From Flavobacterium album (GTDB lineage: Bacteria; Bacteroidota; Bacteroidia; Flavobacteriales; Flavobacteriaceae), in contig NZ_CP029186.1 in assembly GCF_003096035.1 (NCBI RefSeq), positions 1,625,001 through 1,689,000 of the forward strand: a stretch of 64,000 bases of DNA, written 5' to 3'. Below are positions 1 to 8,591 of this stretch, piece after piece (the stretch's first letter is position 1; each line of letters starts with the position of its first letter). The notes under the pieces were generated by a model. That model was not told where the DNA came from, made no database searches, and was given only the letters and a program-made list of their open reading frames with translations. Position numbers and translations under genes: made by a program.

Positions 1-2
1 AG

Positions 3-512
3 ACTAAAATCATTGGCGGGTCGGTAGAAACACATCACGGCAGGGTTTCAGATGGTATCAATGTCTTTAAAGCCGACTGTGTAGTTAATGGTTTGGAATT
101 TAATGCAACACCGGCCTATTACAGAGAAGGCTCGGGGCTTACACTGTTTGGTAATCCCGTAATAAAGGATTATATCGTGACTCTAAATTTCGCGCAGGGC
201 GAAATGTATTTTAAGCCCATAAAAGAAAAACCTGCTGCAAAACAATGGGAGGGTTTTGGATTTACCCTTGAATACATGGAAGGCGATTATAAGATAGCAA
301 CCGTTATTGCCGGCACTGCCGCTGAAAAGGCGGGCCTGGTGCCGGGTGACAGGATTACGGTCATCAATGGCAAAAAGATTACATGCCCTGATTTTTGCGG
401 TTGCTGGCAGGAATTCTCACAATTGCTCGAAAATTCGCAGGAAGTTATCCTCACTGCCAATAAAAATGGGAAAGCCCGGCAAGTAAAAATTACTAAGGGA
501 AAAATATTTTGA
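3..512 (+). CDS. PDZ domain / retropepsin-like aspartyl protease, C-terminal part (5' end outside window)
   Basis: The reading frame is open from the first bases of the window, so this is the tail of a longer gene. The first part carries a short segment (GNPVIKDYIVTLNF, then MYFKPI) that resembles the end of Bacteroidota retropepsin-like aspartyl protease domains. It is followed by a PDZ domain with the carboxylate-loop-like GFGFTL and the typical EKAGLVPGDRITVINGKKI core. The catalytic Asp motif must lie upstream of the window. Proteins of this type are usually exported and act in the periplasm or at the envelope; substrate unknown. An internal TTG at 93 could be mistaken for a start, but coding sequence continues upstream of it. 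Confidence 0.75.
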   Translation, partial: TKIIGGSVETHHGRVSDGINVFKADCVVNGLEFNATPAYYREGSGLTLFGNPVIKDYIVTLNFAQGEMYFKPIKEKPAAKQWEGFGFTLEYMEGDYKIATVIAGTAAEKAGLVPGDRITVINGKKITCPDFCGCWQEFSQLLENSQEVILTANKNGKARQVKITKGKIF

Positions 513-542
513 ATTTTATTTAAATACATCTTATTGTAATTC

Positions 543-558
543 AAATACTTGTGTATTT
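543..558 (+). terminator. weak AT-rich hairpin after the PDZ protein gene
   Basis: A six-base-pair stem (AAATAC/GTATTT) with a TTGT loop is followed by a short T-rich stretch, 30 bases past the stop. It is small and AT-rich, so a terminator role is only possible. Confidence 0.25.
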
Positions 559-684
559 TTATAAAAAATAGTAAGGAGTCCATGCAACCATTTTGAAAAG
601 CTATTCGTCTATGCTAATAGAAGTCAGTTAGTAATTGAGAAATGAGGACAGCCTTCCGAACCAACAACAAACCAAAACAGGATT

Positions 685-1245
685 TTGAAAGTAATTGCCT
701 TACATCAGGACGAAAAGGAGATCATAAGCCTGGCCGCCGAAAATAACCGGCATGCCCAGCAGAAGATCTACTCAAAACACGCGCCGAAGATGCTGAGTAT
801 CTGCCGGCAGTATATAAAGGACCTGCACCAGGCTGAAGACATAATGATAACTGCTTTTATGAAGGTCTTTACCAACCTGAAGAACTTTGAGCACAAAGGC
901 AGTTTTGAAGGATGGATAAGGCGCATCATGGTAAACGAATGCATATCTTATCTGAGGGTGCAGAAGAAAGTAGGGTTTTTGGAAGATGAATTTTTTGTAG
1001 AGGATACGTTCAATAACATTGAGAGCCATTTTTCGGTAGAAGACATACAGTCGCTGATAGACAGCCTGCCGGACGGATACAAAATGGTGTTTAACCTTTA
1101 TGCGATCGAGGGGTTTAAGCACCAGGAAATAGCAAAAATGCTGGGGATAAGTGAAGGTACATCGAAATCGCAGCTGTCGCATGCAAGAAAAATGCTTCAG
1201 GAACAAATTAACAAGCAAAAGAATTACGTAAATGGAACCGAATAG
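685..1245 (+). CDS. ECF-type RNA polymerase sigma-70 factor
   Basis: A protein of 186 residues with the two conserved parts of ECF sigma factors: region 2 (HAPKMLSICRQYIKDLHQAEDI through FEGWIRRIMVNECISYLR-type sequence, about residues 30-95) and a C-terminal region 4 helix-turn-helix (GFKHQEIAKMLGISEGTSKSQLSHARKML, about 142-172). The start taken is TTG at 685; no ATG fits, and the family in Flavobacteria commonly begins at this point. The stop overlaps the next gene by 14 bases. That gene is a single-pass membrane protein, so the pair looks like a sigma/anti-sigma module controlling an envelope response, possibly including the barrel at 2005-3021. Confidence 0.9.
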   Translation: MKVIALHQDEKEIISLAAENNRHAQQKIYSKHAPKMLSICRQYIKDLHQAEDIMITAFMKVFTNLKNFEHKGSFEGWIRRIMVNECISYLRVQKKVGFLEDEFFVEDTFNNIESHFSVEDIQSLIDSLPDGYKMVFNLYAIEGFKHQEIAKMLGISEGTSKSQLSHARKMLQEQINKQKNYVNGTE

Positions 1246-1972
1246 ATTAGAGCAGGAATTCAGGGATAAGCTGGAGCAAAGGACCATCGAGCCATCAAAA
1301 ATGGCCTGGGACAGGCTGGATGCCATGCTCTCGGTAGGCGAAGAAAAAGAAGAGCAAAAAGTAATTGCCATAAAACCCGACAGGAAATGGATGTATGTAG
1401 CAGCAGTCTTTGTGGCATTTCTTTTAGCAGGCATACTACTGAACCAGGAAAAAGAGAACGGCAGCGGTACTATAAATAAAGGTTCCGGTATTGTAACCAA
1501 AGAGCAGCCGGCCAAAAAAGAAAACACAACGTCACCGGCGCAAACAGAAGAACACAATCCCACAGAAGATATCTCAGCCCCGCAAAATGCACTAAACGCA
1601 GTAGCCGCAACAGAGACAATTAAAAAGCCATCTAAAAATACTGTTCATCAAAAACAGAATAAAAGCAATGCTTCAGGCAATATAAAGGAAAAGAGTAGTG
1701 TTGTGCCATCTCATAATGGGAGTATTGCGGTTGTAAGCAATGAAGAGCCAAAAGAGGGCATAACGCCTAACGCTAATGAAGCTGATAACCTGCTGGCCGC
1801 ATCAGGTGGTGATATCCATAAGAAGAAAAGGTCTGTAAAAGTAGATGCCAATTCGCTGCTCTCATCTGTAGAAGGCGAGCTTGACGACAACTTTCGCGAT
1901 AAGGCCCTTCAGGGTGTAATAAAAAACTTTAATGCAGTAAAATCTTCTGTAGCCAACAGAAACTATCAATAA
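1232..1972 (+). CDS. putative anti-sigma-like single-pass membrane protein
   Basis: 246 residues. The N-terminal 50 residues are charged and cytoplasmic-like (RLEQEFRDKLEQRTIEPS, then AWDRLDAML). One transmembrane segment follows at about 51-69 (WMYVAAVFVAFLLAGILL), then a long Lys/Asn/Ser/Thr-rich, low-complexity periplasmic region. It starts inside the end of the sigma factor gene (14-base overlap), which suggests translational coupling and a regulator-partner role. I see no classical zinc-binding anti-sigma motif (HxxxCxxC), so the function is inferred from position and topology. Confidence 0.7.
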   Translation: MEPNRLEQEFRDKLEQRTIEPSKMAWDRLDAMLSVGEEKEEQKVIAIKPDRKWMYVAAVFVAFLLAGILLNQEKENGSGTINKGSGIVTKEQPAKKENTTSPAQTEEHNPTEDISAPQNALNAVAATETIKKPSKNTVHQKQNKSNASGNIKEKSSVVPSHNGSIAVVSNEEPKEGITPNANEADNLLAASGGDIHKKKRSVKVDANSLLSSVEGELDDNFRDKALQGVIKNFNAVKSSVANRNYQ

Positions 1973-2004
1973 TCATCAATAACAAAACAGTAATAATTAA
2001 AAAC

Positions 2005-3021
2005 ATGAAAACAATTACTTTTTATGTAGCGGCATTGCTATGCCTTTGCGCTACCAGACTACATGCCCAAAGCTTTCAGGAAAGAGCAGCTGCTATCGCT
2101 AATAACATTGAGCAGATAACCAAGCAGGAGAAGGATTCCCTTAAATCGGAAGTGGAAGCGGTAAACACACAGCTTGAAAAAAACGAGATTACCAAAGCGG
2201 AAGCAGATGCTAAAAAACAGCAGTTTGCCGAGCTTCGTGCCAAAAACATTGAAACCAGAGTTGCTGCAGAAGAAGAAAAACTAAGCCAGCTTGTAAAAGA
2301 TAAAGTTGATGGGAAGATTAAAAATGACAGGTTTCATATTTTTATCAACGGCTCAAAAGATACTACCAAAACAAAGGAATACAGTTACAAAAGAACAACC
2401 TCGCAGTTTGTGTTCGCCTTTGGTGTAAACCGTCTTGTAACAGATGATAAAATAGATAATGATAACTTCAAATGGCGCTCCGATTTTTATGAGTGGGGTG
2501 TGAGCTGGAATACAAGGATATTAAAAAACAACAACCTGCTTCATGCCAAATACGGACTGTCGCTGCAATACAACAACCTTCGCCCTGACAATAACATGAT
2601 ATTTGCAACGGATGGTGGTAAAACAGGGTTGGTTGCTGCAGGAAGGGACCTTGATATGGCACGCCTACGTTATGTAAACCTCGTAATACCGGCCTATCTT
2701 GAGTTCGACCTTACAAAGAAACAGGTTAACGGCGAGAAGACCTATTTCCCTACACACAAAAGCGTTCGCTTAGGAATCGGTGGATATACCGGATTTAATG
2801 TAAAAGAAAAGCAGATCATAAAATACCGCGAAGACGGCCACGATGTAAAGCTGAAGCAAAAAGGCGATTTCAATGTAAGTGATTTTGTATATGGCGTAGG
2901 AGCCTACATAGGGTACGGCGAGATAAGCCTTTATGCGAAGTATGACCTTCAGCCGGTTTTTGCAAATAATGAAATAGATTCAAATAATTTGTCGCTTGGC
3001 ATAAGATTTGATCTTAATTAA
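2005..3021 (+). CDS. outer-membrane beta-barrel protein with coiled-coil N-terminus
   Basis: 338 residues. A signal peptide (MKTITFYVAALLCLCATRLHAQ) is followed by an approximately 75-residue Glu/Lys/Ala-rich stretch predicted to be coiled coil. The rest has alternating hydrophobic strands ending in SLGIRFDLN, typical of a Bacteroidota outer-membrane barrel. It sits 32 bases after the anti-sigma-like gene and ahead of a clear terminator, so the three genes form one operon. Specific function unknown; it may be the regulated envelope protein of the sigma module. Confidence 0.75.
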   Translation: MKTITFYVAALLCLCATRLHAQSFQERAAAIANNIEQITKQEKDSLKSEVEAVNTQLEKNEITKAEADAKKQQFAELRAKNIETRVAAEEEKLSQLVKDKVDGKIKNDRFHIFINGSKDTTKTKEYSYKRTTSQFVFAFGVNRLVTDDKIDNDNFKWRSDFYEWGVSWNTRILKNNNLLHAKYGLSLQYNNLRPDNNMIFATDGGKTGLVAAGRDLDMARLRYVNLVIPAYLEFDLTKKQVNGEKTYFPTHKSVRLGIGGYTGFNVKEKQIIKYREDGHDVKLKQKGDFNVSDFVYGVGAYIGYGEISLYAKYDLQPVFANNEIDSNNLSLGIRFDLN

Positions 3022-3052
3022 AAAGTTAAGTTAAGGGTTAGTTTTGTACTTG

Positions 3053-3086
3053 AAAAGGGGGCGTTCCTAAAGGGATGCCCTTTTTT
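3053..3086 (+). terminator. rho-independent terminator of the sigma factor operon
   Basis: A GC-rich stem (GGGCGTTCC/GGGATGCCC, loop TAAA) is followed by TTTTTT about 30 bases past the barrel stop codon. Confidence 0.85.
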
Positions 3087-3300
3087 ATTTATGTATGGCA
3101 AAGTGAAGTTTTATCATATAAGTTAATGACAAAGCTCATACCATAGATACAGAAGAAGAGAGGCGGTGAACTAAAAGCTATCAACTATCAGACCACACAG
3201 GCTATATAGCGTGCAGGACACAAAAACAGAGAGTATACCCGGATAGCTGACTTTAAAGAGATACTTTAATCATCTATAAACAGGAGATTAAAGAACATAA
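3087..3300. other. intergenic stretch without a recognisable gene
   Basis: Between two converging terminators. I see no ORF of useful size, no RNA gene and no repeat shared with the rest of the window. Confidence 0.6.
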
Positions 3301-3330
3301 AAAAAAGCGACACTATTCGTGCCGCTTTTC
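3301..3330 (-). terminator. terminator of the leftward exported-protein gene
   Basis: Read on the minus strand, AGCGGCAC/GTGTCGCT pair around a GAATA loop and a run of T follows, about 35 bases past the stop at 3361. Confidence 0.8.
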
Positions 3331-3360
3331 AACCCTCTTCTAAAGAGATATATTGTGTGA

Positions 3361-4047
3361 TTATAAGATAGTTTGAAGATATCCCGAAAGCTGCTGAAGG
3401 TCGGTTGCTTTTTCCAGGTCAAGCTTATTTTTCTTAATAAAGTCTAAAACCTCCTTACTTTTGCCCGGAACCAGGTTGGCAACATCTTTTTTACCGGATA
3501 CAAATACAGTTTCGCCGTCATTTATTTTTACGTAAAATTCATCGTCTGCCCTTTTATAGGTAGCAGGTTTTGAAGTAGAATAGCTGTTGTCTGCTATTTT
3601 TCCCGGTTGCAGGTAAATCCTTTCCCTTTTGAAAATTTTTACTTTAGGGCTATCACTAATTACATTAAGGTAACCCATAGTCTCTTCACCCTCTTCGTTT
3701 TTATATTGCTGTAACGAATAAACCTCGCCTGTAGCCGACATTGTAATAGTTACATTAGGCTGTTTTGGCAATGTCATTGTTTTTCCTTCCTGCGGATTGC
3801 TCATTTCAAAATAATCAGAATAAGCATTATAGCGTACAAGCACAATCTGTTCGTTTCCGGAAACTTTTGCCGGCATATAGCGTTCATTGATATACATAGA
3901 TCCTACAGCTGCCATAGGTTTCTCTGCAGATGTTATGATCTGCCCTCTCGCACCTCCCGTATTCAGAGGTGTCTGGTTTATCTGGGCATCCATAAATAGT
4001 GGCGAGAAAGCCATAACGATACCTGCAACTACATTAAATTTTTTCAT
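3361..4047 (-). CDS. exported protein of unknown function
   Basis: 228 residues starting at MKKFNVVAGIVMAFSPLFMDAQ, a good signal peptide. The open frame extends 18 codons further upstream, but those codons do not look like a leader, so I chose the internal ATG. The mature protein is Lys/Glu-rich with a C-terminal helical part (GKSKEVLDFIKKNKLDLEKATDL). I do not recognise a domain; similar-looking exported proteins are common in Flavobacteria. A -7 box lies just upstream and a terminator just downstream, so it is a single-gene unit. Confidence 0.7.
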   Translation of the reverse strand: MKKFNVVAGIVMAFSPLFMDAQINQTPLNTGGARGQIITSAEKPMAAVGSMYINERYMPAKVSGNEQIVLVRYNAYSDYFEMSNPQEGKTMTLPKQPNVTITMSATGEVYSLQQYKNEEGEETMGYLNVISDSPKVKIFKRERIYLQPGKIADNSYSTSKPATYKRADDEFYVKINDGETVFVSGKKDVANLVPGKSKEVLDFIKKNKLDLEKATDLQQLSGYLQTIL

Positions 4048-4075
4048 TCTGTTGATGTTATTGAAATTAAAGTGC

Positions 4076-4083
4076 CAAATATA
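4076..4083 (-). promoter_or_regulatory. -7 box of the exported-protein gene
   Basis: TATATTTG on the minus strand matches the Bacteroidota TAnnTTTG consensus, about 30 bases ahead of the chosen start at 4047, and supports that start. A TTG lies 24 bases further upstream, slightly beyond the usual spacing. Confidence 0.5.
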
Positions 4084-4180
4084 ATTGTTTTGTAAAGACA
4101 TTGCTTACAATGTTCGTGAAAATTGCAAATAGCATGCCAGGGTTATTAAACGCTGGCTTTTGCCAATTATTGTTTTCGCA

Positions 4181-5023
4181 TTACTTTTTTGCATCATTCT
4201 TTACATGCACATCCCTTTGCGGATAAGGTATAGTGATCCCCGCGTTTTCAAAGGATGCTTTTATGTTTTCATAAAAGTCAGATACGGCTTTCCCGTGATT
4301 AGCGCGTTCCGTCCACAAGGTTACTGAGAGGTCAATTGAATTTTCAGCAAGTGCTTTTATTTCAACTCCCGGTGCCGGTTCCTTAAGGACCTTCGTATCC
4401 CGCTCAATTACACCGAATATAGCTTCTTTTACCTTTTTGAGGTCGCTCTCGTAGCCAACGCTCAATACAATTTCGGCACGCCGCAATGGCTCCTGCGAGA
4501 AATTCTTGATAGTTCCGTTAGACAGTGCCCCGTTCGGCATATAGATCACCTGGTTGTTCGAAGTGATTATTTTGGTGCTGAATATCTGGATGCTGTTCAC
4601 AGTACCGGCCTGTCCCTGTGCCTCAATGTAATCGCCTACACGGAAAGGCTTGAACAGTATGATGAGTAATCCGCCTGCAAAATTCGATAATGAGCCCTGT
4701 AGCGCCAACCCGATAGCAATACCTGCAGCGCCCAGTGCGGCCATGAGCGATGTGGTTTTTACTCCCAGCTGCTCGATCACGGTAACGAATAGCAGCACCC
4801 GGAATACCCATGTAAATACATCCAGGACAAATTTCAGCAGAGTAGGATCGAGATTCTTTCTCGTCATAAGGTTCCTGACGATTTTCCTGAAAAGTTTGAT
4901 GATAAGTATCCCGATAATGAGAACAACGATAGCCGAAATAAGGCTTGGCACATAATCGACCAGGTTGGTTACGAACCGGTTTATATAGATATCGATATTC
5001 TCAAGGGCAAACAAGGGCTTCAT
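4181..5023 (-). CDS. MscS-family mechanosensitive ion channel
   Basis: 280 residues. Three hydrophobic segments lie in the first 130 residues. The pore helix and beta-domain signature of small-conductance channels follows (AALGAAGIAIGLALQGSLSN, then GGLLIILFKPFRVGDYIEAQG), and then a cytoplasmic alpha/beta end with the usual VxIPYPQRDVHV-type C-terminus. It would release solutes on hypo-osmotic shock at the inner membrane. The start at 5023 is fixed by an ATGA overlap with the stop of the upstream gene; an open frame 18 codons longer is not needed. Confidence 0.92.
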   Translation of the reverse strand: MKPLFALENIDIYINRFVTNLVDYVPSLISAIVVLIIGILIIKLFRKIVRNLMTRKNLDPTLLKFVLDVFTWVFRVLLFVTVIEQLGVKTTSLMAALGAAGIAIGLALQGSLSNFAGGLLIILFKPFRVGDYIEAQGQAGTVNSIQIFSTKIITSNNQVIYMPNGALSNGTIKNFSQEPLRRAEIVLSVGYESDLKKVKEAIFGVIERDTKVLKEPAPGVEIKALAENSIDLSVTLWTERANHGKAVSDFYENIKASFENAGITIPYPQRDVHVKNDAKK

Positions 5024-7041
5024 ATTAATCTTAATTCTTTTAAAACTTCCTCTAACGACGATTTCGGCAGGCCGCACGTGTTATTTTGGCAAACATAAAA
5101 CATTAAATCGTCTTTGACAAAGCGGTTTTCAAGGAATGGTACTCCCGATTCTAAAGTACTTCCGGCAACAATAACATGCGGCAGGTAATGTCTGTTTATC
5201 TCTTTGACAGCTGCCGCTGCATCTTCACCACAAACCGCAAGTTCCCTGTTTTGCGCCGATAATTCCAGCCACAGGTTGAGCCAGTTCGAAAAAGCCGAAG
5301 GATAATCAAGGTTAGGGACAATCCGGTACAGCATCTGCAAGGCAACCTTTTCGTAATAAGGGTTATCGAAAAGCAGACTCAGTTTATATAGCACATTCCC
5401 CATCACCGAATTTGATGCAGGGATCACATTGTCTTCCGTTTCATAATGCGGCGCAATCAGTTGCTCTTCTTTTTTGGAAGCATAGGCAGAGAATTGCAGC
5501 TTTTCATCATAAAAGTTTTCGAGACAGTAATCCGCCAGCTGCTTGGCATACAGCAGCCATTTTTCTTCGAGCGTAGCTTCATAAAGCGTTATAAAAGCAT
5601 CTGCTGTATGGGCATAATCTTCCAGAAAGCCTTTGATCTTCGCTACACCATTCTTATAGGTGCGCCATAAATGCCCATCGCTGTCCCACATTCTTTCCGT
5701 AATAAACAGTGCATTGCTCCGGGCAGCAGTAAGGTAAGCCTCGTCTCCCAGGGCTTTATAGGCAGCAGCATAGCCTTTAAGCATTAGTGCGTTCCACGAA
5801 GTGAGGATCTTATCGTCAAGCCTTGGTTTGGCACGGTGCTCTCTGGCCTCATACAGCAATTTTTCCCACCCGGCCTTTTTCTCACTTAGCACATCGGGAG
5901 TGATTCCTGCTGTAGCCGCCTGGTTTTCCGGGCTTTCATTCTGGATCAGTACAAATTTTCCATCCTCCCAATATCCAAATTCATTAATGTTGTAAATAGC
6001 TGCGAAAAGTTCAAAGTCTCCCCCAAGGAGGTCCCGTAGCTCCTGCTTTTCCCATACATAGAACGCGCCTTCTTCCAAATGGCCAAGCACGTTGGTACTG
6101 TCAGCATCCAGGGCGCTGTAAAACGCGCCGCTTGCATCGGTCAGCTCTTTTTGGATAAAGAAATGCGTCTTTTTAATTACTTCCTTATACAGTGGGTTTT
6201 TAGTCCTTTTATAGGCATTGGCATACAAGCTCATGAGCTGGCCGTTATCGTATAGCATCTTCTCAAAATGAGGTACATGCCACTTCATGTCAACCGAATA
6301 CCTTGAAAATCCGCCACCCACCGTGTCAAACAATCCGCCCCACGCCATTCGGGTAAGCGTAAGGTCTACATGATCTAAAATATCCTTTGATCTGGTCTGG
6401 TAGCCATACCGTTGCAAAAATAGGTAGTTGTTAGGCATCATGAACTTTGGTGCGCGTGCATAACCGCCAAACTCGTGGTCAAAGCTCCTGGCCCATTTTT
6501 CAGCTATGGGTTTTATATTCGCAGGATCAGGTATTTCTCCCTGATCATTAGGTGTAACAAGCCCTGTATGCTGTATGCCCTCCATCAGCTTTTCAGCATA
6601 ATCGGTCATTTTCTCCGGCTCGGAAGCAAAAATATCCTGTAGTTGGTTCAATGCATCTATCCAATTGTTCTTCCGGAAGTAAGTCCCGCCCCACACTGGC
6701 CTGCCATCCGGGAGCAGCACGGCGTTCATGGGCCAGCCCCCTTGCCCGGTCATTAGCTGTACGGCTTTCATGTAGGTAGCATCTACATCGGGGCGCTCTT
6801 CACGGTCTACTTTTATCGAAACAAAATGACGGTTCATCACTTCGGCCACTTCTTCATCCTCAAAGCTTTCGTGTTCCATCACATGGCACCAGTGGCACGC
6901 AGAATAACCGACACTTATAATGATAAGCTTGTTTTCCTCCTGTGCTTTTGCAAGCGATTTTTCGTTCCAGGCCTTCCAATGGATTGGGTTATTAGCGTGT
7001 TGAAGCAGATAAGGGCTCGTTTCGAGATGCAGTTCGTTCAT
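5020..7041 (-). CDS. YyaL-like protein with N-terminal thioredoxin-like (DUF255) domain
   Basis: 673 residues, the usual length of the family. The N-terminal thioredoxin-fold domain (about residues 1-165) carries C49-H-W-C52 in SACHWCHVMEHESFEDEEVA and the DREERPDVD segment. The remainder is an alpha/alpha-barrel resembling six-hairpin glycosidases (HFEKMLYDNGQL, KILTSWNALMLKGYA). The family is known from bacteria to human SPATA20; its substrate is not established. It is coupled by a 4-base ATGA overlap to the MscS gene and has a clear promoter. Confidence 0.9.
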   Translation of the reverse strand: MNELHLETSPYLLQHANNPIHWKAWNEKSLAKAQEENKLIIISVGYSACHWCHVMEHESFEDEEVAEVMNRHFVSIKVDREERPDVDATYMKAVQLMTGQGGWPMNAVLLPDGRPVWGGTYFRKNNWIDALNQLQDIFASEPEKMTDYAEKLMEGIQHTGLVTPNDQGEIPDPANIKPIAEKWARSFDHEFGGYARAPKFMMPNNYLFLQRYGYQTRSKDILDHVDLTLTRMAWGGLFDTVGGGFSRYSVDMKWHVPHFEKMLYDNGQLMSLYANAYKRTKNPLYKEVIKKTHFFIQKELTDASGAFYSALDADSTNVLGHLEEGAFYVWEKQELRDLLGGDFELFAAIYNINEFGYWEDGKFVLIQNESPENQAATAGITPDVLSEKKAGWEKLLYEAREHRAKPRLDDKILTSWNALMLKGYAAAYKALGDEAYLTAARSNALFITERMWDSDGHLWRTYKNGVAKIKGFLEDYAHTADAFITLYEATLEEKWLLYAKQLADYCLENFYDEKLQFSAYASKKEEQLIAPHYETEDNVIPASNSVMGNVLYKLSLLFDNPYYEKVALQMLYRIVPNLDYPSAFSNWLNLWLELSAQNRELAVCGEDAAAAVKEINRHYLPHVIVAGSTLESGVPFLENRFVKDDLMFYVCQNNTCGLPKSSLEEVLKELRLI

Positions 7042-7058
7042 GGCTTATTTCTTAGCTG

Positions 7059-7089
7059 CAAATTTACAGAAACCGATAAGGGCGAACAA
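7059..7089 (-). promoter_or_regulatory. promoter of the YyaL-MscS operon
   Basis: On the minus strand TTG (7087-7089) is followed 20 bases later by TAAATTTG (7059-7066). This fits the Bacteroidota -33/-7 pattern. It lies 18 bases ahead of the start codon. Confidence 0.65.
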
Positions 7090-7211
7090 GGTATTTATGA
7101 AAATTGGTTTATGGAATACATATGAGATAGGGTCTCATTTTCTTATTTCCGGATTTCATGCATAATCATCAGCCTGCTTGATGTATGCGTAATACAGGAT
7201 TAGATAATAGC

Positions 7212-7248
7212 AGCAGCTTAAGCCTGGGTTATTTCAGGTTAAGCTGCT
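7212..7248. terminator. long hairpin downstream of the small lipoprotein gene
   Basis: AGCAGCTTAA pairs with TTAAGCTGCT, with a second inner pairing of CCTG/CAGG. It lies 11 bases past the lipoprotein stop codon. On the minus strand there is no good T tract after it, so termination is likely but not certain. Confidence 0.5.
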
Positions 7249-7258
7249 CTCTATTTTC

Positions 7259-7669
7259 TTATTTCCTGCTGCTTACAGCTACCAGCTTATTGTTGGTGTC
7301 CATATAATAATACACGTTAAAGATCGTGTCATTATCCCTCAGCTTATAAGCATGCACGGCGTAGTATTTTTTGTCTTTATCTTTTGGCAAAGCTGCCTCA
7401 AGGCTGTCCATGGATTTAAGCGCTTCTTCAGCTCTTTCCATATTGCCCGCGTCCATCGCATACTCGCCCAACTTAAGGTACTTTTCATTGAGCGCCATAT
7501 GCACCTCTTTCGCATAGGCATCATGCACAGAATAAGTATACGAATCTACCTCTTCCTGTGATTTGCCGTAGCTCTTTATTAGTTCGGCTTTAAGGGGTTC
7601 GATTTGCTCTTCATTTTTTGAACAGGCTATCATACAGATAGATCCTAATAATAGAATTGTTTTTTTCAT
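7259..7669 (-). CDS. small lipoprotein of unknown function
   Basis: 136 residues. MKKTILLLGSICMIACSK is a lipoprotein signal with Cys in the lipobox position. The mature part is helical and charged (KAELIKSYGKSQEEVDSYTY) and ends with a short strand-rich part (TIFNVYYYMDTNNKLVAVSS). I do not recognise a family. It is the last leftward gene before the prophage repressor; whether it belongs to the host or to the element is not clear. Confidence 0.65.
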   Translation of the reverse strand: MKKTILLLGSICMIACSKNEEQIEPLKAELIKSYGKSQEEVDSYTYSVHDAYAKEVHMALNEKYLKLGEYAMDAGNMERAEEALKSMDSLEAALPKDKDKKYYAVHAYKLRDNDTIFNVYYYMDTNNKLVAVSSRK

Positions 7670-7706
7670 GGCGTATAAAATTTATGTTTAACGTTATTCG
7701 ATGAGG

Positions 7707-7714
7707 CAAATATA
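7707..7714 (-). promoter_or_regulatory. -7 box of the lipoprotein gene
   Basis: TATATTTG on the minus strand, 37 bases ahead of the start codon; no well-spaced -33 TTG seen. Confidence 0.4.
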
Positions 7715-7753
7715 AAACAAATTTCCAAACATCAGAATATTTTCTTAAAAATT

Positions 7754-7769
7754 TTTGAAAATTTTCAAA
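7754..7769. promoter_or_regulatory. 16-base perfect palindrome between lipoprotein and repressor genes
   Basis: TTTGAAAATTTTCAAA is its own reverse complement. It lies about 85 bases ahead of the lipoprotein gene and 53 bases past the repressor stop. It could be an operator or part of a terminator for the repressor gene. AT-rich palindromes also occur by chance. Confidence 0.35.
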
Positions 7770-7800
7770 CACTGTCGAAGATTGTGTTTTTGTGGTTTAT

Positions 7801-7812
7801 AGAAGAATTTCT
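7801..7812. promoter_or_regulatory. repressor-type operator, site 4 (AGAA-N4-TTCT)
   Basis: AGAAGAATTTCT has the same AGAA-N4-TTCT arms as the sites in the repressor/early-gene gap. It lies 11 bases past the repressor stop codon, an unusual place for an operator. Similarity seen; binding inferred. Confidence 0.4.
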
Positions 7813-7822
7813 ATACCTTTCT

Positions 7823-8566
7823 TTAATAATAATCTTTTGCAACGTCCCTTTGGATATTGATCACATAAAACAATGCCTGCACGTCATTTAAGGAAAGGTC
7901 AAAATCTTTATATTCCGGGCTGTCATTTAATGAATGGCAACTGATAATCCCTTTTTCAACATCATGGCCTGTAATTTCTTTCAGCAAAGGGAATTTTGAC
8001 TCTGTAGTATATATTACCCAAAACCTGAAGTCCTTAAAACGAATAAGGCTTGTCCAGTGCTGTCTTTGCAGTTCGCGCGTAGCCACAATATAATTTTGCG
8101 GTATGGCATCACTGGTGCCATCGTCCATGCTGTCGCCTTTCACTCTGAAAGCCAGGTAACGTCCTTTTACCGGCCGGTCCACAATGATGCCATGCTGGGA
8201 CATTCCTTTAAGAAGCTCAATATCCTGGTAATTGTCCAGAAACCCCGCCTGTATTTTGTGTTCAGCCAACGGCATCGTCATATAGTACTGGCCATTCGGG
8301 AGTTTTGTGAAATGATTTGCGTTTTTATTATTGGATACTTGCAATTCATAGGCATCTACAACGTCAATTTCTTTTTCCTCTAGCGGCTCGGCTTCATGAA
8401 TTTTAGAGTAGAAATATTTCCGCAACATCTCTTGTTTTCCTTTAGGGATTGTCGATCCGTTCTCCCAGCTGCTGATGGTCCGTATCGTTAATCCAAATTC
8501 AGAAGCTAACTGTTCTTGGGTCAGTCCTGCCTTTTCCCGGCATTCCTTAATATTTAGGTTGCTCAT
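7823..8566 (-). CDS. phage repressor, XRE helix-turn-helix plus S24/LexA-like domain
   Basis: 247 residues. An XRE helix-turn-helix (REKAGLTQEQLASEFGLTIRTISSWENG, about 10-37) is followed by a linker and a LexA/CI-like C-terminal domain. An Ala-Gly pair at 107-108 (IQAGFLDN) sits where self-cleavage sites occur. The Ser of VKGDSM is at about residue 146, and candidate general-base lysines are in SKFPLLKEI (191/196). This suggests a lysogeny repressor inactivated by RecA-stimulated autocleavage after DNA damage. It faces the early genes across a 137-base gap with palindromic operators. Family assignment is good; induction by damage is inference. Confidence 0.85.
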   Translation of the reverse strand: MSNLNIKECREKAGLTQEQLASEFGLTIRTISSWENGSTIPKGKQEMLRKYFYSKIHEAEPLEEKEIDVVDAYELQVSNNKNANHFTKLPNGQYYMTMPLAEHKIQAGFLDNYQDIELLKGMSQHGIIVDRPVKGRYLAFRVKGDSMDDGTSDAIPQNYIVATRELQRQHWTSLIRFKDFRFWVIYTTESKFPLLKEITGHDVEKGIISCHSLNDSPEYKDFDLSLNDVQALFYVINIQRDVAKDYY

Positions 8567-8591
8567 TTTTACTACTGTTTATAAGGGTTGT

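Noticed and set aside
772..1563. Long leftward ORF opposite the sigma factor gene
   Set aside because: Antisense shadow; no motif, and the opposite frame has clear sigma-70 signatures.
7040..7822. Left attachment site matching the tRNA-Phe 3' end
   Set aside because: No stretch resembling the tRNA 3' end was found here; the left boundary remains undefined.
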